Shown here piece after piece: positions 1 to 8,900 of a stretch of DNA of 14,969 bases. The DNA is from an uncultured Collinsella sp. (GTDB lineage Bacteria > Actinomycetota > Coriobacteriia > Coriobacteriales > Coriobacteriaceae), in contig CAJLLB010000035.1 in the NCBI GenBank assembly GCA_905207425.1, forward strand, positions 1 through 14,969, in the 5' to 3' direction. The number at the start of each line of letters is the position of its first letter. Positions within the stretch are counted from its first letter, which is position 1. The notes under the pieces were generated by a model. It made no database searches and was not told the DNA's origin. It was given only the letters and a program-made list of their open reading frames with translations. The translations under genes and the position numbers were made by a program.

Positions 1-78
1 GACCCGACGTTGGCTCAGGCCGCGCATGCGCGCTGCTCGTATAACCACGAAGGAACGTTTGTAAGGAGGGACGTGTAG
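1..78 (+). CDS. C-terminal tail of an upstream gene, probably AddB (partial)
   Basis: Frame 1 is open from the first base to a TAG at 76-78, giving a 25-residue tail that ends ...EGTFVRRDV. The addA start lies only 3 nt after this stop, and the addA ribosome binding site (63-70) sits inside the tail. This is the arrangement expected of a translationally coupled operon. In addAB loci addB usually lies directly upstream of addA, so this is probably the end of AddB, the second nuclease/helicase-like subunit. The 25 residues contain no diagnostic motif (one Cys, none of the Fe-S cluster spacing), so the identity rests on position only. The fact that it is a coding tail is moderately supported by the open frame and the spacing. 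Confidence 0.5.
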   Translation, partial: DPTLAQAAHARCSYNHEGTFVRRDV

Positions 79-81
79 ACC

Positions 82-3000
82 ATGGATCTTTCTACTTTGA
101 TGCCGCAACAGCTGCAGATTGTCAAAACGCTCGACCGTCCGCTGTTTGTCTCGGCGGGCGCCGGTTCGGGCAAGACCTTTACCCTCACGCGCCGCATCGT
201 CTACGCGCTCTCGCCCGAATCCGGTCCGTTCGTTGAGCATCTGGACCAGGTGCTCGCCATTACCTTTACCAAAGATGCCGCGGCCGAGATCCGCGACCGC
301 GTGCGCCGTGCGCTTATCGACGAGGGCATGGACGAGGAAGCACTGACTGTCGACGACGCGTGGATCTCGACCATTCACGGCATGTGCTCGCGTATCCTGC
401 GCGCACACGCGTTGGAGCTGGGCATCGATCCCGAGTTCACAGTGCTCACCGATACCGACGAGCTTATGGACCAGGCTGTTGAGCATGTGCTGGCCCGCGC
501 GACGGCGCCCGATGCCGCCCCCGAGCTCGCCGCCTCGCTCAAGGCCCTTTACGCCTGGTATCCCATGGCGGGCGAGGGGGGCCGTTTGGTGCCGGCACCA
601 CCATCAAGGGTCTGGTGCGCGAGCTGCTGGAGCTCTCGAGCCAGCTGCCGGGCGGCATGGACGACGTGCATGTGGCGCGCGGACAGGCCGACACCTCGGC
701 GCTTGCCGATGCATATCGCGCAGCACTGGGTGCGAGCAAGGCCGCGACCGAGAAGGCACAGGTGGCACTCGACGCCATCGATGCGTTCGAGGCGAGCGGC
801 AAGACCATGGCCGATGCGGCGCGACTCATGATGTCGTGCACCATGCCACGGGCGAGCAAGGCATTTCCTAAGGAGCAGGTCGAGCTGCTCAAGGCCGAGG
901 CCGCCGATGCATTTATCAATATCGTGCTGGCTTGCGGTGGTCCGGCGCTCGATGCGCTGGTGGGCTTGGCCCGCTCTGTAGAGGCTGAGTATCGCGCGCT
1001 GAAGGCCGGCCAGTCTGCCCTCGACAACAACGACCTGCTGCGTATGGCCTACGAGGCTCTGCGCGATTACCCGGCCATCCGAGCGGCATACGAGGGCCGC
1101 TTTAAGATGGTCATGATCGACGAGTTCCAGGATACCGACCAGATGCAGGTCGATCTGATCCGCTACCTGACGGGTGCGGGGGAGCGCGCGCTGTGTACCG
1201 TGGGCGATGCACAGCAGTCGATCTATCGTTTCCGCGGCGCCGAGGTCGAGGTCTTCCGTCGCCAGGAGCGCAAAGTGGGATCGACGGCGGCGTCCGAGAC
1301 GGTTGCCACGCTGGATGTCCCCACCGGCGAGCTCGTCAAGCTCGTGCGCAACTTCCGCAGTCACGACGAGGTACTGCGTTACGTGGCACGCGTCTTCGAC
1401 GGCGATGACGGCGGCCTGATGCAGGGCTTTTTGGATCTTGAGGCGAGCGACGGCCGCAAGGACACGCTGGTGGCAGATGCCTCGCGTCGCCAGGCCCTCT
1501 TTGTTGCCGGCGGCAGCACGCAGGAGCGCACACAGGCCAAGGCCCGTGCAATCGCGGAGCGATTCCGCGCGCTTGCCGATGCCGGCCAGCCCCAGGGCGG
1601 CATGGTGCTGCTGCTGGGCCGCATGACCAACGCAGACGTCTACGCACAGGCCTTCCGCGACCAGGGGCTCGACTGCGTCATCGCGGGCGGCTCGGTCTTT
1701 GCCCAAGCCGCCGAGGTGCAGACGGTGCGCGCCCTGGTTTGTGCGCTCGCCAATCCGGCCGATACGGCGCAGGGCCTTATGCCGCTGCTGGCCTCGCCGA
1801 TGTTTGCGCTCGGCGCCCAGGAGTTCCTAGCGCTGGCGACCAAGCTCGACGAGCAGACGGGGGAGACCTCGCGCAGGAATATCGACGTGGGCATCATGAG
1901 CGATTCCGATGTGCCGGGCCTGCAAGACCTGCCGCTCGTGACGCGCGCCCGCGAGGTACTGCGGTATGCGCTTCGTCGCGTGGGCCGCGATTCGTTCGCA
2001 GCCATCGCGCGCGACGTGGTCAACGCCTCCGGCTGGTTTGTGCGTCTGGCACAGCGTGGTCCCGAGGGCAAGGCCATTGCCGCCAACGTGCTCAAGGCGC
2101 TCGACGCTGTGGCCGAGGCGGAGGCCGAGTTCGGCAACTCGCCGCGTTCCATCGCGCTTGCCTTCGATCGCTTCCTAGCGGGCAAGGAAGCCCCGGGTGC
2201 CCTCAACGAGGAGGGCGACGGCGCGGTGCGCATCATGACGGTGCACGCATCCAAGGGCCTGGAATATCCGGTCGTGGCGGTCGCCGAGTGCTTTGGCGTG
2301 CGCAAATCGTCCGGTGCGGCTCAGATGGGGCGTGTCGAGGGCGGGGCGCAGGTTGTGGCACTGCCTGCACGCTTCGACGGCGTTAAGCTCGCCGACGGAA
2401 CCTTTGTGAAGGGCGACGACGTTAAAAAGCAGTTTGAGCATGCGTTTAAGGGCAAGGGCACGTCGCTATGGCTGCCGCCGGAGCTCATGGAGGACGTCTG
2501 CGCGACGGGTTCTCCCGCTGAGGCATTTGCTCGCCTGCGCAACGACGACCTGCAGCTTTCGCTCGAAGAGCGGGCTCGTTTGCTCTATGTCGCCATGACG
2601 CGTGCGCGCGAGCTGGTGATCTTGGCGATGGATGCCGGCGTGAGTCGTGGCAAGGTGACGGCGCCGACCTTCGACGTCGAGACCGATCTGACCTACGACG
2701 TGCTGCGCCGTATTTTGCCGACCGACGCTCTGGACATGCCACAGCTCGATAGTGACCGTTTGACGTTCGACAATTCCAAGCCGGGCGACTACGAGCTCAT
2801 TTCGCTCGCGGATTTTACCTTTGGCGAGCAGGCGTTTGAGGCCAACGCTTCACTGGATGCCGAGGGCAGGCTTGTCCGTGGCGATGCGGAGCCGGAGGGC
2901 GCCGGTGCAGATGCCCGCGCCGCCGTTCCCGGTCCTGCCGACCCTGAGCCCGATGCGTTTGAGCTCGTGTATCCCCAGGCGGTGGGCGTGCGCATGGGCA

Positions 3001-3713
3001 TCTGTCCGTATCCGGCGCGCGATTCGTACAGCTACTCGTCAATTGCCGCGGCGCTGCATACCGAGGCCGAGGACCGTGCCGCCGAGGCACGCGTGCCCAT
3101 GGACGAGGCTGGCGATGATGCAGAGTCGGATGGCTCGGAGATGGCCGATGCGGACGTGGCCGTCGTTGAGCCCGCCGGCAACCCCATGGCGCTGGGCTCG
3201 GCGTTCCACGCCGCCTGCCAGTGGCTCATCGAGATGGGTGCCGACGCGTTGCCCGCTGCGCGCGCCGATGCGCTGGCGCGTCTGTGGCGCCTGACGCCGG
3301 AGCAGCGCGAACGCTTCGACGTTGCCCTGAACCGCTGGCTCAAGTCGGCTGTTCGTGCCGACCTGCTCGCGTGGCCGTGCATTCGCGCCGAGGTGCCGTT
3401 CTTTTCACTGGGCTGCGAGGACGAGGACATCGCTCGCTACGGTGCTTATGCCGAAGGCGCCATCGACGCTTTGGCGACGAACCCGGCGGATTCGTCACGT
3501 GCGCTGGTCATCGACTACAAGACGGGCGGCACACCGGACGAGACGCCGGAACAGTTGCAGGAGAAGCACGCCCTGCAGGCGCGCGTCTACGCTGATGTTT
3601 TGCACAAGGCGGGCTTTGAGGCCGTGACCGTCAAGTTCGTCCGCGTGGAGCAGCCGGATCCAACCATCTTCGTCGAACCCGCCGAACCTCAGGTAGTCAC
3701 CTACAATCTCTAG
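82..3713 (+). CDS. addA: AddA-type ATP-dependent helicase/nuclease subunit A, interrupted by one frameshift
   Basis: AddA is the UvrD-like motor and nuclease subunit of AddAB, which resects double-strand DNA ends for RecA loading. The first segment (from ATG 82, frame 1) has the Q motif and Walker A AGAGSGKT (residues 25-32), motif Ia (ITFTKDAAAEIRDRV) and STIHGMCSRIL. The second segment (frame 3, to TAG 3711) has Walker B DEFQDTD (from 1119), motif III GDAQQSIYRFRGA, motif IV VRNFRSHDEV, motif V MTVHASKGLEYPVV (~2236-2277) and motif VI LLYVAMTRARE (~2580-2612). It ends with a RecB-type nuclease: GSAFHAAC, GAIDAL (Asp at 3465), DYKTGG (Asp 3513, Lys 3519) and QARVYADVL. The frames join at the G run 576-581; one extra G would give a 1210-residue protein, the usual AddA length. 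An acidic Ala/Asp/Glu-rich linker precedes the nuclease. ATG 82 is preceded by AAGGAGGG at 63-70. The product is therefore either a pseudogene, a sequencing error, or made by frameshifting. Confidence 0.9.
576..600 (+). other. Frameshift site in addA: six-G run followed by a palindrome
   Basis: The upstream addA frame reads GAG GGG GGC across 574-582. Homology-like coding continues in the -1 frame as GGG GGG CCG TTT from 576. The heptamer G GGG GGC (576-582) fits the X XXY YYZ slippery pattern. Four bases later comes the perfect 14-base palindrome TGGTGCCGGCACCA (587-600), which can fold into a short 5-bp hairpin. The reconstructed junction reads MAGEGGPFGAGTTIKGL. The simplest explanations are a lost G (true mutation or homopolymer miscall); programmed -1 frameshifting or transcript slippage is possible but unproven. 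Confidence 0.75.
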
Positions 3714-3725
3714 CCCTCAGATAAC

Positions 3726-3788
3726 TTGCGGTGGAATACGGACTGTTTTGGCCAAAAAAGCTGCCAAACAGTCCGTATTTCACCGCAA
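3726..3788. repeat. Long near-perfect inverted repeat (26-bp arms, about 10-nt loop)
   Basis: The left arm 3726-3752 and right arm 3763-3788 are complementary over 26 pairs. The only defects are G3734, which would form a G-U pair in RNA, and one bulged T in the TTTT run at 3746-3749. The loop 3753-3762 is CAAAAAAGCT. It starts 12 nt after the addA stop and ends 61 nt before the DUF3284 start. No T-tract follows it on either strand, so it is not a textbook intrinsic terminator. It could still protect or terminate addA mRNA, or be a dispersed palindromic (REP- or MITE-like) element. Confidence 0.85.
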
Positions 3789-3810
3789 CGCATGGGAGAG
3801 CCTGGGGCGG

Positions 3811-3816
3811 TACAAT
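3811..3816 (+). promoter_or_regulatory. Candidate -10 box (TACAAT) for the DUF3284 gene
   Basis: TACAAT lies 33 nt upstream of the ATG at 3850 and is preceded by a G-rich stretch (GGGGCGG). It is in the only promoter-sized gap before this gene, downstream of the long hairpin. No good -35 hexamer is present 16-18 nt upstream, so this is a weak prediction. Confidence 0.4.
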
Positions 3817-3849
3817 GGCTCGAACGGTTCAAACGAATAAGGAGCCATC

Positions 3850-4359
3850 ATGCAGCTCACCAAAACGCTTAAGGTGACGCCGGAGGAGCTTTTTGACGCT
3901 CTGGCGGGGTCCATCATGCAGGATATCGAGAACGCCACGGGCAAGCGTCCCAGCCGCAACAAGCTCAATGGCTATAAGTACGAGAAACGCGCCCAGTCCG
4001 CAAAAGGCAAGGCCAAGGGCACGGCGATCAAGGTTAAGATCAAGCACTTTGACTACCCGTGCCTCTATGAGGTCCGTTTTCAGTATGCGGCGGGCATCAA
4101 TACCATGCGCTATGAGGCTGTACCTGCTGGCGATGGTGCCTGCGAGCTCACCTATACCGAGGATTTTCAGGGTGTGGGTGGCAACACGTCTGGCACGCGC
4201 GGCAAGCTCGGCCTCTTCTTCTATGAGCGCAAGCTCAAGAGCCACGCCAACCAGACGATTGATCAAATCGTCAAATACATCGAGGGTGAGCGCCGTGTAA
4301 AGGCTAATCCCGCCTTCGCCGATAATGCTGCCGAAAACGCTTCGGATGTATTCCATTGA
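3850..4359 (+). CDS. DUF3284 domain-containing protein
   Basis: This 169-residue cytoplasmic protein has no signal peptide or membrane segment. The N-terminal pattern KTLKVTPEELFDAL, followed by SIMQDIENATGK and the central TYTEDFQG, matches my recollection of DUF3284, a family of unknown function common in Firmicutes and resembling START/SRPBCC-fold proteins. The domain occupies about residues 1-147. The remaining 20 residues are an Ala/Asn-rich tail that looks dispensable. The start is well supported by AAGGAG at 3839-3844, five bases before ATG. The gene stands alone between the addA hairpin and the AT-richer transporter region, with a plausible own promoter at 3811. Its substrate or partner is unknown. 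Confidence 0.8.
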   Translation: MQLTKTLKVTPEELFDALAGSIMQDIENATGKRPSRNKLNGYKYEKRAQSAKGKAKGTAIKVKIKHFDYPCLYEVRFQYAAGINTMRYEAVPAGDGACELTYTEDFQGVGGNTSGTRGKLGLFFYERKLKSHANQTIDQIVKYIEGERRVKANPAFADNAAENASDVFH

Positions 4360-4402
4360 TACCATGTTCAAAAGCTTTACCGCTCTCCACAGCAACTGTG
4401 AA

Positions 4403-4457
4403 CACTTCAGGCTTCGAGTCAGTAGCGAGTGGCCTGACATAATTGGTTGATGGAAGT
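4403..4457. repeat. Weak imperfect inverted repeats upstream of the MFS gene
   Basis: In the 103-nt gap before the transporter, TCAGGC (4407-4412) pairs with GCCTGA (4432-4437), and CACTTC (4403-4408) with GAAGTG (4452-4457). The two pairings share bases and are alternatives rather than one nested stem. The right arm of the second overlaps the ribosome binding site (GGAAG 4452-4456), so it could modulate translation. The arms are only six bases, so chance is a real possibility. Confidence 0.25.
4438..4443 (+). promoter_or_regulatory. Candidate -10 box (CATAAT) for the MFS gene
   Basis: CATAAT is one mismatch from the TATAAT consensus and is the best match in the gap. It lies only 19 nt from the start codon, giving a leader of roughly 12 nt. 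No convincing -35 box is visible. Confidence 0.25.
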
Positions 4458-4462
4458 GTCAA

Positions 4463-5662
4463 ATGAATAAGAATGCCACTGCGCAACTGCACGTCTATTC
4501 CGCCTTTTTCGTTCTCGCGGGATTTGTTTTAAATCGGGGGGTATTTCTACTTTTCCTTGCGAATAAAGGGATGTCTGTCACGGAAATCGCGCTTTATCAA
4601 GCCCTGTTTAACATCGCAACGGTCGTTCTCGAGCTGCCAACAGGGTTGATAGGCGATTTCTTTGGAAAGAAGTTTTCGATTCAAGTGGGCGTTCTGCTGC
4701 TTTTCTTCCATACGGCTGGCATGCTGTTGCTCTCAGGTCCCTTTCTCGTCGCGCTTTCCCTTGTTGAGGCACTCGCCTACTCCCTTCAATCGGGATCCGA
4801 ACAAGCGCTTTTATATGAAATTGCCCGAAATGCCGGTCAAGGAGAGCGCTTCCTCACCATCAACGCTCGGCTGCTTGCCGCGCAATCAATCGCGACGGGA
4901 GTGGCAATCGTACTTGGATCATTCATTGCCCAAGTATCTTGGAGCGCCCTCTACGTATGTGTCTCCATTTTCTATCTCCTGCAGCTTTTCCTTCTGTATC
5001 CCATTGAGAGGATGGAAACGACCCATTCCAAAAACTCTGGGGAGGAAAGGTTTGACGTAGCCAAGATCTTCAGACGCGAAACCTGGTGCATTGGAGAATC
5101 CGCTTTTGCGGTGTTGCTTCTTCTAATCGGCACAAGCATGCTCGATGGATTCTATGGGAGTTATTACAACTTGAATCAGTTGGTATTCGACGCATTTGAT
5201 GCTCCCGTCTCCATAATAGGAATCTTTTTCGGTGCATCCTATGCAGTAAATGCGACGGCCTATATTGCAGCAGATTTCTTCTCATCGCGTTTCGAGAAAA
5301 GAAATACCATGCTCGGCTCGATGCTAATCGAGGCCGGTCTTTTCATGATTCTTCCGTGGTTCGCTTCAAATCCGCTGTGTTTGTTTGGCCTTAGCATGGT
5401 GCTTTGCTTTCTCCCAGAAGTGGTGTACATCACTTCGGAAAACTTAATCCAAGACGCGATAGCGGACGATCTCCGCGCGACGGTCCTTTCCGTCGCGTCT
5501 CTGGTAAGGGCTCTCTTTTCCGCAATGTTTTTCTCCGTATTTGGATATGTGTTGGGGTTATATCCCATTCAGATAGCGCTCGGTGTTATTGGCGCAATCG
5601 CGATAGCAATTACCGCCGTTGTTTCATTGAAAATGGTAGGAATACATGTCTCCAAGAATTGA
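4463..5662 (+). CDS. Major facilitator superfamily (MFS) transporter, efflux-like
   Basis: This 399-residue integral membrane protein is about the normal MFS length, with roughly a dozen hydrophobic segments. The loop between TM2 and TM3 carries the MFS motif A as ELPTG..GDFFGKK (residues 57-70). ELPTG is typical of drug-efflux-like MFS proteins in Gram-positive bacteria. A charged central loop (about residues 180-205, IERMETTHSKNSGEERF) separates the two six-helix halves. The substrate cannot be told from sequence. The start has GGAAG at 4452-4456, six bases before ATG. Codon use differs clearly from the neighbours (more AT-ending codons, ATA and AAA). One sampled line, 4501-4560, is 45% G+C, against 58% (8221-8280) and 72% (7201-7260) for two dnaE lines, which suggests horizontal transfer. 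Its 3' end overlaps the small ORF at 5646. Confidence 0.85.
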   Translation: MNKNATAQLHVYSAFFVLAGFVLNRGVFLLFLANKGMSVTEIALYQALFNIATVVLELPTGLIGDFFGKKFSIQVGVLLLFFHTAGMLLLSGPFLVALSLVEALAYSLQSGSEQALLYEIARNAGQGERFLTINARLLAAQSIATGVAIVLGSFIAQVSWSALYVCVSIFYLLQLFLLYPIERMETTHSKNSGEERFDVAKIFRRETWCIGESAFAVLLLLIGTSMLDGFYGSYYNLNQLVFDAFDAPVSIIGIFFGASYAVNATAYIAADFFSSRFEKRNTMLGSMLIEAGLFMILPWFASNPLCLFGLSMVLCFLPEVVYITSENLIQDAIADDLRATVLSVASLVRALFSAMFFSVFGYVLGLYPIQIALGVIGAIAIAITAVVSLKMVGIHVSKN

Positions 5663-5795
5663 TATATCGATTGACGAGCTGCCCGAAGCGTCGAGCCTTC
5701 TTGATGGACATGACTATTCGTCACAAATCATTCCGCGCATCGCCGGGGTTCCAGTAATACTCGATATATCGGGATGCCCTCATTCCCCTTTTTGA
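5646..5795 (+). CDS. Small ORF (49 aa) overlapping the end of the MFS gene
   Basis: ATG 5646 lies inside the 3' end of the transporter (17-nt overlap, different frame), with a TAGGA-like site at 5636-5640 just upstream. The frame runs to TGA 5793-5795. It begins MSPRIDISIDELPEASSLL and ends ISGCPHSPF. The overlap suggests translational coupling with the transporter. I do not recognise the family, and there is no transmembrane segment. It may be a genuine small partner of the transporter, or the truncated 5' end of a larger gene lost when this segment was inserted, since the sequence after it turns into tandem repeats. The sharing of AT-richer codon style with the MFS gene argues that both arrived together. 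Confidence 0.4.
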   Translation: MSPRIDISIDELPEASSLLDGHDYSSQIIPRIAGVPVILDISGCPHSPF

Positions 5796-5804
5796 AGGTC
5801 CCAA

Positions 5805-5876
5805 ATTAGCTACCCGTGTGGGTTTGGCTAGGTTCGGGTGATTAGCTACCCGTGTTGGTTTGGCTAGGTTCGGGTG
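5805..5876. repeat. Two tandem copies of a 36-bp repeat upstream of dnaE
   Basis: Unit 1 is 5805-5840 and unit 2 is 5841-5876. They abut without a spacer and differ only at one position (G5820 versus T5856). Each begins ATTAGCTACCCGTGT and ends GGCTAGGTTCGGGTG. Within a unit ACCCG pairs with CGGGT and TAGC with GCTA, so each copy can form a weak stem. The array ends 17 nt before the candidate dnaE -10 box, so it could bind a regulator or simply be a slippage duplication. There are no spacers, so this is not a CRISPR array. Confidence 0.9.
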
Positions 5877-5893
5877 CTGTCCGTGCCGTGGGG

Positions 5894-5899
5894 TAAAAT
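5894..5899 (+). promoter_or_regulatory. Candidate -10 box (TAAAAT) for dnaE
   Basis: TAAAAT, preceded by GGGG, lies 39 nt upstream of the dnaE ATG. A -35 element would fall at the end of the second 36-bp repeat (around 5869-5876, TTCGGGTG). That is a poor match to TTGACA but would place the repeat edge within the RNA polymerase footprint. Confidence 0.4.
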
Positions 5900-5938
5900 C
5901 GTTCAGTCAGAACACGAACCCGCATCGGAGCTCATCAC

Positions 5939-8900
5939 ATGGCATTCGTCCATCTGCACAATCACACTGTCTTTTCCATGCTCGACGGCGCAACCCGTAT
6001 CCAGGATATGGTCAATCGCGCTGTTGAGCTTGGCATGCCTGCCGTGGCCATTACCGACCACGGCTACATGTATGGCGTGCCCGACCTGGCGCTGGCCTGC
6101 GACGCCGTCAACCACAACACGCCCGAGTATAAAACCTGGAGCCACGACAAGGCCTTCTTGGAAAAGGACCGCCGCGACGAGCTGGTGGAGCCCGATCCCG
6201 AGGAAAACCCGCGCGAGCATGCCCAGTATGTGAAGGACATGGCCATGTGGGACGAGAAGGGCAACATCGACGAGCTCAAGCCGCCCCTGGTCATCAAACC
6301 CATCTTTGGCTGCGAGGTCTACTTTACGCCGGACGAGACGCTCGCCCGCGACCACAAGCCCGAGCTCTACCACATGATCCTTCTGGCCAAGGACCAGGAG
6401 GGCTACGTTAACCTGATGCAGACGGTCTCTGAGGCCGCCGTGCAGGGCTTTTACTACAAGCCACGCGTGACGCTCGACAACCTGCGTCGCCATGCCAAGG
6501 GCATGATCTGCACGAGCGCCTGTATCGCCGGCATCATCCCCAAGTACATCGACCGCGGTGACATGGAGGGCGCCATCAAGTGGGCCGAGACCTTCCGCGA
6601 CACCTTCGACCCCGGCGACTTCTACATCGAGATTCAGGAACACGGCATTACCACCGATAACGGCCTGACCGACGAGCAGATGGACCGCACGCTCATCGAC
6701 ATTGCCAAACAGGTAGGCGTCAAGGTCATCGCCACCAACGACTTCCACTACCTGCGCCGCGAGGACGCCCCCGTGCAGGACGTCATCATGTGCATTGGCA
6801 TGAACGCCAAGGTCGACGACCCTAACCGTATGCGCATGACCGGCTCGGAGTTTTACATGAAGACCGAGGAGGAGATGCGGGCGATGTTCCCGTATTGCCC
6901 CGAGGCCTGCGACAACACGCTCGAGATCGCCGACAAGTGCTACGTGGAGCTGGACTGGGACTCCATCATCCTGCCGCGCTTCCCGTTGCTCGACCCCGGC
7001 GAGACGCACGAGAGCCAGTTCCGCCGCGAGTGCGAGAAGGGCCTGCGCCAGCACTACGGCGACGACTGGGCCACGCGCGAGATCGGTGGCGTCAACATCA
7101 AAGAGCGCTTTGAGTACGAATACAAGGTCATCTGCGACAAGGGCTTTGCCGCCTACTTTTTGATCGTTGCCGAGTACGTGCAATGGGCCAAGGACAACGG
7201 CATCGGCGTCGGCCCCGGCCGTGGTTCTGCCGCCGGCGCTATCGTCGCCTACGCCATGAACATCACCGCGTTCGACCCGCTCGAGAACGGCCTGATGTTC
7301 GAGAGGTTCCTGTCCCCGCAGCGTACCGAGATGCCCGATATCGATATGGACTTCGACGATGAGCGGCGTCTCGAGGTCGTGGAGCACGTTCGCCAGCTCT
7401 ACGGCCCCGAAAAGGTCACCCACGTCATCACCTACTCGACCATCAAGGCCAAGCAGGCCATCAACGACGCCGCGCGCGTCCTGGACTACCCGGTCTACAT
7501 GGGCCAGCGCCTGTCCAAGATGGTCTCGAGCGACCCCAAGGTCAAGCTCAAGCAGGTGCTCGACAAACAACCCGGCAAAGAGGATCTGTTTAACCCCGAC
7601 TTTGCCGAGGCCTATAAAAAGGACGACGACGCCCGCCGAATCATCGACACGGCGCTCTCGATCGAGGGCCTCACCCGTGGCGAGGGCGTGCACGCGTGCG
7701 CCGTTCTGATCTGCCGCGACCCCGTCAACGAGCACGTGCCCACCAAGCTCGACACCAAGGGCGGCGTCGAGATTACCCAGTACGAGGGCCATACCGTTGC
7801 CGACATGGGCCTGCTCAAGATGGACTTCCTGGGCCTGCGTACGCTGACGGTTATCTCCAAGGCAAAGGCCAACATCAAAAAGAACTTCGGCATCGACATC
7901 AAAGAGGAAGAGATTCCCTTTGACGATCCCGAGATCTTTAAGCTCATGGGCTCCGGCCATACCGCCGGCGTCTTCCAGGTCGAGTCCGCCGGCATGACGG
8001 CCACGATCAAGAACATGAAGCCCACCGAGTACAAGCACGTCGTAGCATTGATCGCCCTGTACCGACCGGGCCCGCTGGGCGCCGGCATGGTTTCGTCCTA
8101 CATCAACCGTATGAACGGCAAGGAGCCGGCCGTCTCCTACGACGACCGCCTGGACGACATCCTGGGCGAAACCTACGGCACCATGGTCTACCAGGAGCAG
8201 GTTATGCTCATCTCCGTCGAGATGTGCGGCTTCTCCAAGGGCGAATCGGACTCGCGTATCCGTAAGCCCGTGGCTAAGAAAAAGATCAAGCTGCTCACGT
8301 CGACGGTGCTCCACTGGGAGGATGGCTCGGACGAGACCACCTACGACCACTGGATGAACGGCGCTATCAAGAACAACTACACGCGCGAGGTCGCCCAGAA
8401 GATTTGGGACGATGTTCTCGAGTTCGCATCCTACGCCTTCAACAAGTCGCACTCCGCCGGCTACGCCATCCTGGTTATGCAGACGGCGTGGCTCAAGGCG
8501 CACTATCCGCACGAGTACATGGCGGCCGTTCTGACGTCCTATACGGGCAAGACCGACAAGATCGTGCACTATGTCTCGGCATGCCGTCACGACGGCATCC
8601 CCGTGCTGTCGCCAGATGTCAACGAGTCCGGCACCGAGTTCACGGCTACCAAGGAAGGCGTGCGCTTTGGTCTGGCCGGCATCCGCGGCGTGGGTACCGG
8701 CGTGGCGCAGGCGATTATCGCCGAGCGCGAGGCGGGCGGTCCGTTTAAGACGCTGCACGACTTTGTCGAGCGCGTGGACTCGAGCCAGGCCAACCGTCGC
8801 GTGATCGAATCGCTCATCAAGGCAGGCGCCTTTGACTCCACGGGGTATCCGCGTCGCCAGATGATGCACTTTGTGGACAAGAACAACCCCGAGAACATCA

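Noticed and set aside
549..1706. A 385-codon minus-strand frame inside addA
   Set aside because: It is antisense to conserved AddA helicase motifs and has no recognisable domain of its own.
5758..5841. Continuation of the 49-codon ORF in another frame through the first repeat
   Set aside because: The -1 frame is open for only 27 codons and runs into the repeat before stopping. It has no recognisable motif, so there is no support for a frameshifted longer gene.
5805..5876. CRISPR fragment or tRNA in the 36-bp repeat region
   Set aside because: The repeat length is CRISPR-like, but the copies abut with no spacer and no cas gene is nearby. GGTTCG recalls a tRNA T-loop, but no cloverleaf can be formed.
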